A stretch of 24,556 nt of DNA, taken from JBAXGE01 sp044344145 (lineage in GTDB: Bacteria > Planctomycetota > Phycisphaerae > WQYP01). Positions 23,004 through 24,556 of this stretch are shown one piece after another. Positions within the stretch are counted from its first letter, which is position 1. Every line of letters begins with the position of its first letter. The position numbers and the translations under genes are program-made. Location of the stretch: assembly GCA_044344145.1 (NCBI GenBank), contig JBIJDM010000014.1, forward strand, positions 1-24,556. Direction: 5' to 3'. The notes below the pieces were generated by a model that worked only from the letters and a program-made list of their open reading frames with translations, had not been told where the DNA came from and ran no database searches.

Positions 23004-24344
23004 TCACTCAACCTTCGGGTTGGTCACCCGGCCCAGGAACAGTATTTCGCCGGTGGCGTTGTGGCGGATGAGGAAGACAAAGGGGTGATCAGCTGTGAAG
23101 GTTTTGGGCTTTATCTGGCCATAATCTACTAACCCCAAGAAATAAATTGCCGTAGCGGCTGTCGCCTCCGTCCCCTTTTCGTCAACGGCCACGAAAGCCT
23201 GATGGACGACCGCAGAGAGGAAGAGCCGGTGGGCACTGGTCATGGCCGAGAAATCAGCCTTGGTCGCATCGAAGGCATCCGTCATACCCATGGTTTTGAG
23301 CGTGTCAGACAAGCGCACCTGCGTATTGATGGTAAACTTCGGAAGCGTGACGTCCACGACTGCCCGTTTGGTTTCCTTGAACCGCGCGCGAAGATTGGCG
23401 GCGGTCAGATTCTGCTCCAGCTTCGCCAAGCCATCCACTTTCTTTGGCAACAGGACAACCATGGACAAATCCCGATGTTTGTATGGCATTTCGAGCATTT
23501 GCAGGTCGGTGTCCTCCATGTACGCAAACCCATGCTGCATGTACATCAGTGGTACGGGCACTGATTTGTCCGCAGAGAGTCTGAACGGGCCGTCCTTGGT
23601 GGCACTACTTGAGAACTCCTCTTCCCAGCGGCTCTTAAAGTAGATGGCGTTGGTGAGTACGAGCCGAGTCGCTGGCGTCAGCACGCCTGGTGCGATCACA
23701 TCTTTGATTTTGTCTTCGGTTTGTTTACCCACCCAATCATTGATGGCAAGACTGGCGATTTCCGGCTGGCGATAATCCACCGAATTAAGTCCGGCGCCAT
23801 AGGTCTTCTGGACAAGTTCCGTGAATGCGGGCTGAAATGGGTAGCCCTTTTGACCCCACAGGGCGTTGGCTATGACCAACTCATAGGCTGGTCGCTTGAT
23901 GGGTTGGCCAGTCGCATCTAAATCTTTGACGGCATTACCGTTTTGGTCTACGAAGTTGAACGCCTCGGGTGGGTCGTTGAGTATTTTCAGAAGATTGCCG
24001 AAGGCGGAGTGGACTTGTTCAGTCGTTCCACGGTAGTGGAGGGTATTGGCCATCTGCTGGGCGGTATTGCCCTTGGTCCCGGCATAGGTCATGGCCAGCG
24101 CCATATTGATGCTGGTGGGAGAGAAAAACAGGTTTCCCTGCGTGTTGACAGCGAGTTGCTGGTACAGATCCACGGCGAATACGGCGGTATCGGTTGGCGC
24201 GCTGGCCGTCGTCGCCACTGGCACCTTCGACGATTCCGGCACCTTCAACGGCTCTGCCACTTTCGACGGCGCCGCCACCGGTGCCTTGCACGCCGCCACG
24301 CCTAACATTAACACCACCATCACGGCCTGCTTGATGTATCTCAT
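23004..24344 (-). CDS. Lipoprotein serpin (serine/cysteine protease inhibitor)
   Basis: From the ATG at 24344 (AGGAG eight bases upstream) the protein has 446 residues. It starts with a lipoprotein signal, VMVVLMLGVAAC, with lipid-attachment Cys at 19, then a repeat-derived linker, then a full serpin fold from about residue 50. Diagnostic serpin pieces are NLFFSPTSINMALAMTYAGT, LTNAIYFKSRWEEEF, FVAVDEKGTEATAAT and ADHPFVFLIRHNATGEILFLGRV. The hinge EKGTEATAAT (389-398) has the small residues needed for loop insertion, so it should be inhibitory; counting from the P15 glycine puts P1 at Leu405 and P1' at Val406, suggesting chymotrypsin- or elastase-like targets. The loop after P1 is about five residues longer than in antitrypsin, so P1 may be off by a few residues. 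The gene sits alone between the two 41-bp repeats. Likely anchored in the envelope, guarding against foreign or self proteases. Confidence 0.95.
   Translation of the reverse strand: MRYIKQAVMVVLMLGVAACKAPVAAPSKVAEPLKVPESSKVPVATTASAPTDTAVFAVDLYQQLAVNTQGNLFFSPTSINMALAMTYAGTKGNTAQQMANTLHYRGTTEQVHSAFGNLLKILNDPPEAFNFVDQNGNAVKDLDATGQPIKRPAYELVIANALWGQKGYPFQPAFTELVQKTYGAGLNSVDYRQPEIASLAINDWVGKQTEDKIKDVIAPGVLTPATRLVLTNAIYFKSRWEEEFSSSATKDGPFRLSADKSVPVPLMYMQHGFAYMEDTDLQMLEMPYKHRDLSMVVLLPKKVDGLAKLEQNLTAANLRARFKETKRAVVDVTLPKFTINTQVRLSDTLKTMGMTDAFDATKADFSAMTSAHRLFLSAVVHQAFVAVDEKGTEATAATAIYFLGLVDYGQIKPKTFTADHPFVFLIRHNATGEILFLGRVTNPKVE
24220..24273. repeat. Three 18-bp tandem repeats encoding the serpin linker
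   Basis: Three imperfect 18-bp units (24220-24237, 24238-24255, 24256-24273), each of the form GGCACCTTCRACGRYTCY with changes, encode hexapeptides APSKVA, EPLKVP and ESSKVP between the lipobox Cys and the serpin domain. This indicates linker growth by slippage. Confidence 0.6.
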
Positions 24345-24411
24345 CCTGGTTGCTCCTAAGAATTTTGCGAACCCCACCGGCATTACGCACGCGCCAGCAT
24401 CACGACGGATA

Positions 24412-24417
24412 AGTATA
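24412..24417 (-). promoter_or_regulatory. Candidate -10 element for the serpin gene
   Basis: TATACT on the minus strand, between the permease stop and the serpin ATG, predicts a start near 24405 and a leader of about 60 nt. The only -35-like bases (TTTGCA, 19-base spacer) are poorly spaced. It lies inside the segment bounded by the 41-bp repeats, so the cassette could carry its own promoter. Confidence 0.25.
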
Positions 24418-24458
24418 CCCCTGCCCCGCCCACCCCTGCAAACCCTTCCCCCGTCCCC

Positions 24459-24556
24459 TTAGAACTGCCCCTCGCGGTAATTCTTCCGCAGCCGGGCGCG
24501 GAGCCACATGGCCGCCAGATTCAGCACCACGACGATCAGGATCAGCAGCAGCGTGG
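24459..24556 (-). CDS. ABC transporter permease, C-terminal end (PstA-like), partial
   Basis: The minus strand reads from the right edge to TAA at 24459 without interruption, giving about 32 residues: a hydrophobic helix TLLLILIVVVLNLAAMWL followed by the basic tail RARLRKNYREGQF. A last membrane helix ending in NL/AA and a short Arg/Lys-rich cytoplasmic tail is typical of the phosphate permeases PstA and PstC, and PstA seems the better match, but other binding-protein-dependent permeases end similarly. The final 13 codons plus the first two bases of the stop form the 41-bp repeat found again after the serpin gene, so this copy, with its gene body, is the original and the other is the duplicate. 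The serpin ATG follows the stop by 114 bases. Confidence 0.7.
   Translation of the reverse strand, partial: TLLLILIVVVLNLAAMWLRARLRKNYREGQF
24460..24500. repeat. 41-bp direct repeat, copy 2 (inside the permease gene 3' end)
   Basis: Identical over 41 bases to 22946-22986. Here it is the in-frame end of the permease gene (stop TAA rather than the TAG of copy 1). The spacing between copies is 1514 bp, holding only the serpin gene and its leader. Confidence 0.92.

Noticed and set aside
22946..24500. Insertion sequence with a 41-bp target duplication
   Set aside because: No transposase, no terminal inverted repeats inside the 41-bp copies, and the duplication is longer than usual for insertion sequences; a 3'-end integration or tandem duplication fits better.
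1..24556. tRNA, rRNA or riboswitch
   Set aside because: No cloverleaf, rRNA-like or known riboswitch core was recognised by eye on either strand; a covariance-model scan was not possible.

Overview
The window is high-GC bacterial DNA (roughly 60% or more by eye over most of its length) with a strikingly AT-richer block at about 495-2960. The gene content suggests the Planctomycetes-Verrucomicrobia group, most likely a planctomycete: a carotenoid cluster of two CrtI-type desaturase/oxygenases flanking an aldehyde dehydrogenase, a UxaE-type tagaturonate epimerase beside a GH1 beta-glucosidase, a large GAF/PAS hybrid kinase, REP-like palindromes built on CCCAGGGC/GCCCTGGG and GCCCCAACGGGGC, and secreted beta-helix proteins. 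This is an inference from gene content, not a phylogeny. No rRNA, tRNA, CRISPR array or transposase gene was seen.

Layout. (1) 1-2962, minus strand: an AT-rich operon with a good sigma70-like promoter (TTGACA-17-TAGCAT). It encodes an unrecognised exported protein, two overlapping small membrane-associated ORFs that may be one frameshifted gene, and the N-terminal part of a membrane-anchored pectate-lyase-like beta-helix protein that runs off the left edge. (2) 3157-4971, minus: an ABC exporter half-transporter. (3) 5095-7667, plus: an FAD-dependent oxidoreductase overlapping by 4 nt a conserved protein of unknown function with primase-like acidic motifs. (4) 7673-16107, minus: a co-directional run transcribed in the order uxaE, GH1 beta-glucosidase, TatD-family hydrolase, tcdA, multidomain hybrid histidine kinase. 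(5) 16336-17749, plus: a secreted alpha/beta-hydrolase and a GNAT acetyltransferase. (6) 17959-22512, minus: a tight three-gene carotenoid operon. (7) 22513-24556: a 260-bp dyad-symmetric palindromic element, then a lipoprotein serpin gene bracketed by a perfect 41-bp direct repeat, then the C-terminal end of a PstA-like ABC permease entering from the right edge.

How the parts fit. uxaE and the GH1 enzyme point to use of uronate- and glucose-containing plant or algal polysaccharide, in keeping with a beta-helix polysaccharide-lyase-like surface protein elsewhere in the window. The carotenoid operon encodes desaturation/terminal oxidation and aldehyde-to-acid steps but no synthase, so precursor genes must lie elsewhere. 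The most unusual structure is around the serpin: the 41-bp repeat is the 3' end of the neighbouring permease gene (last 13 codons plus two bases of the stop), so the serpin looks like a roughly 1.5-kb cassette placed at, or duplicated with, the 3' end of that gene. The AT-rich operon is the other candidate for an undescribed, probably acquired, cell-envelope system.
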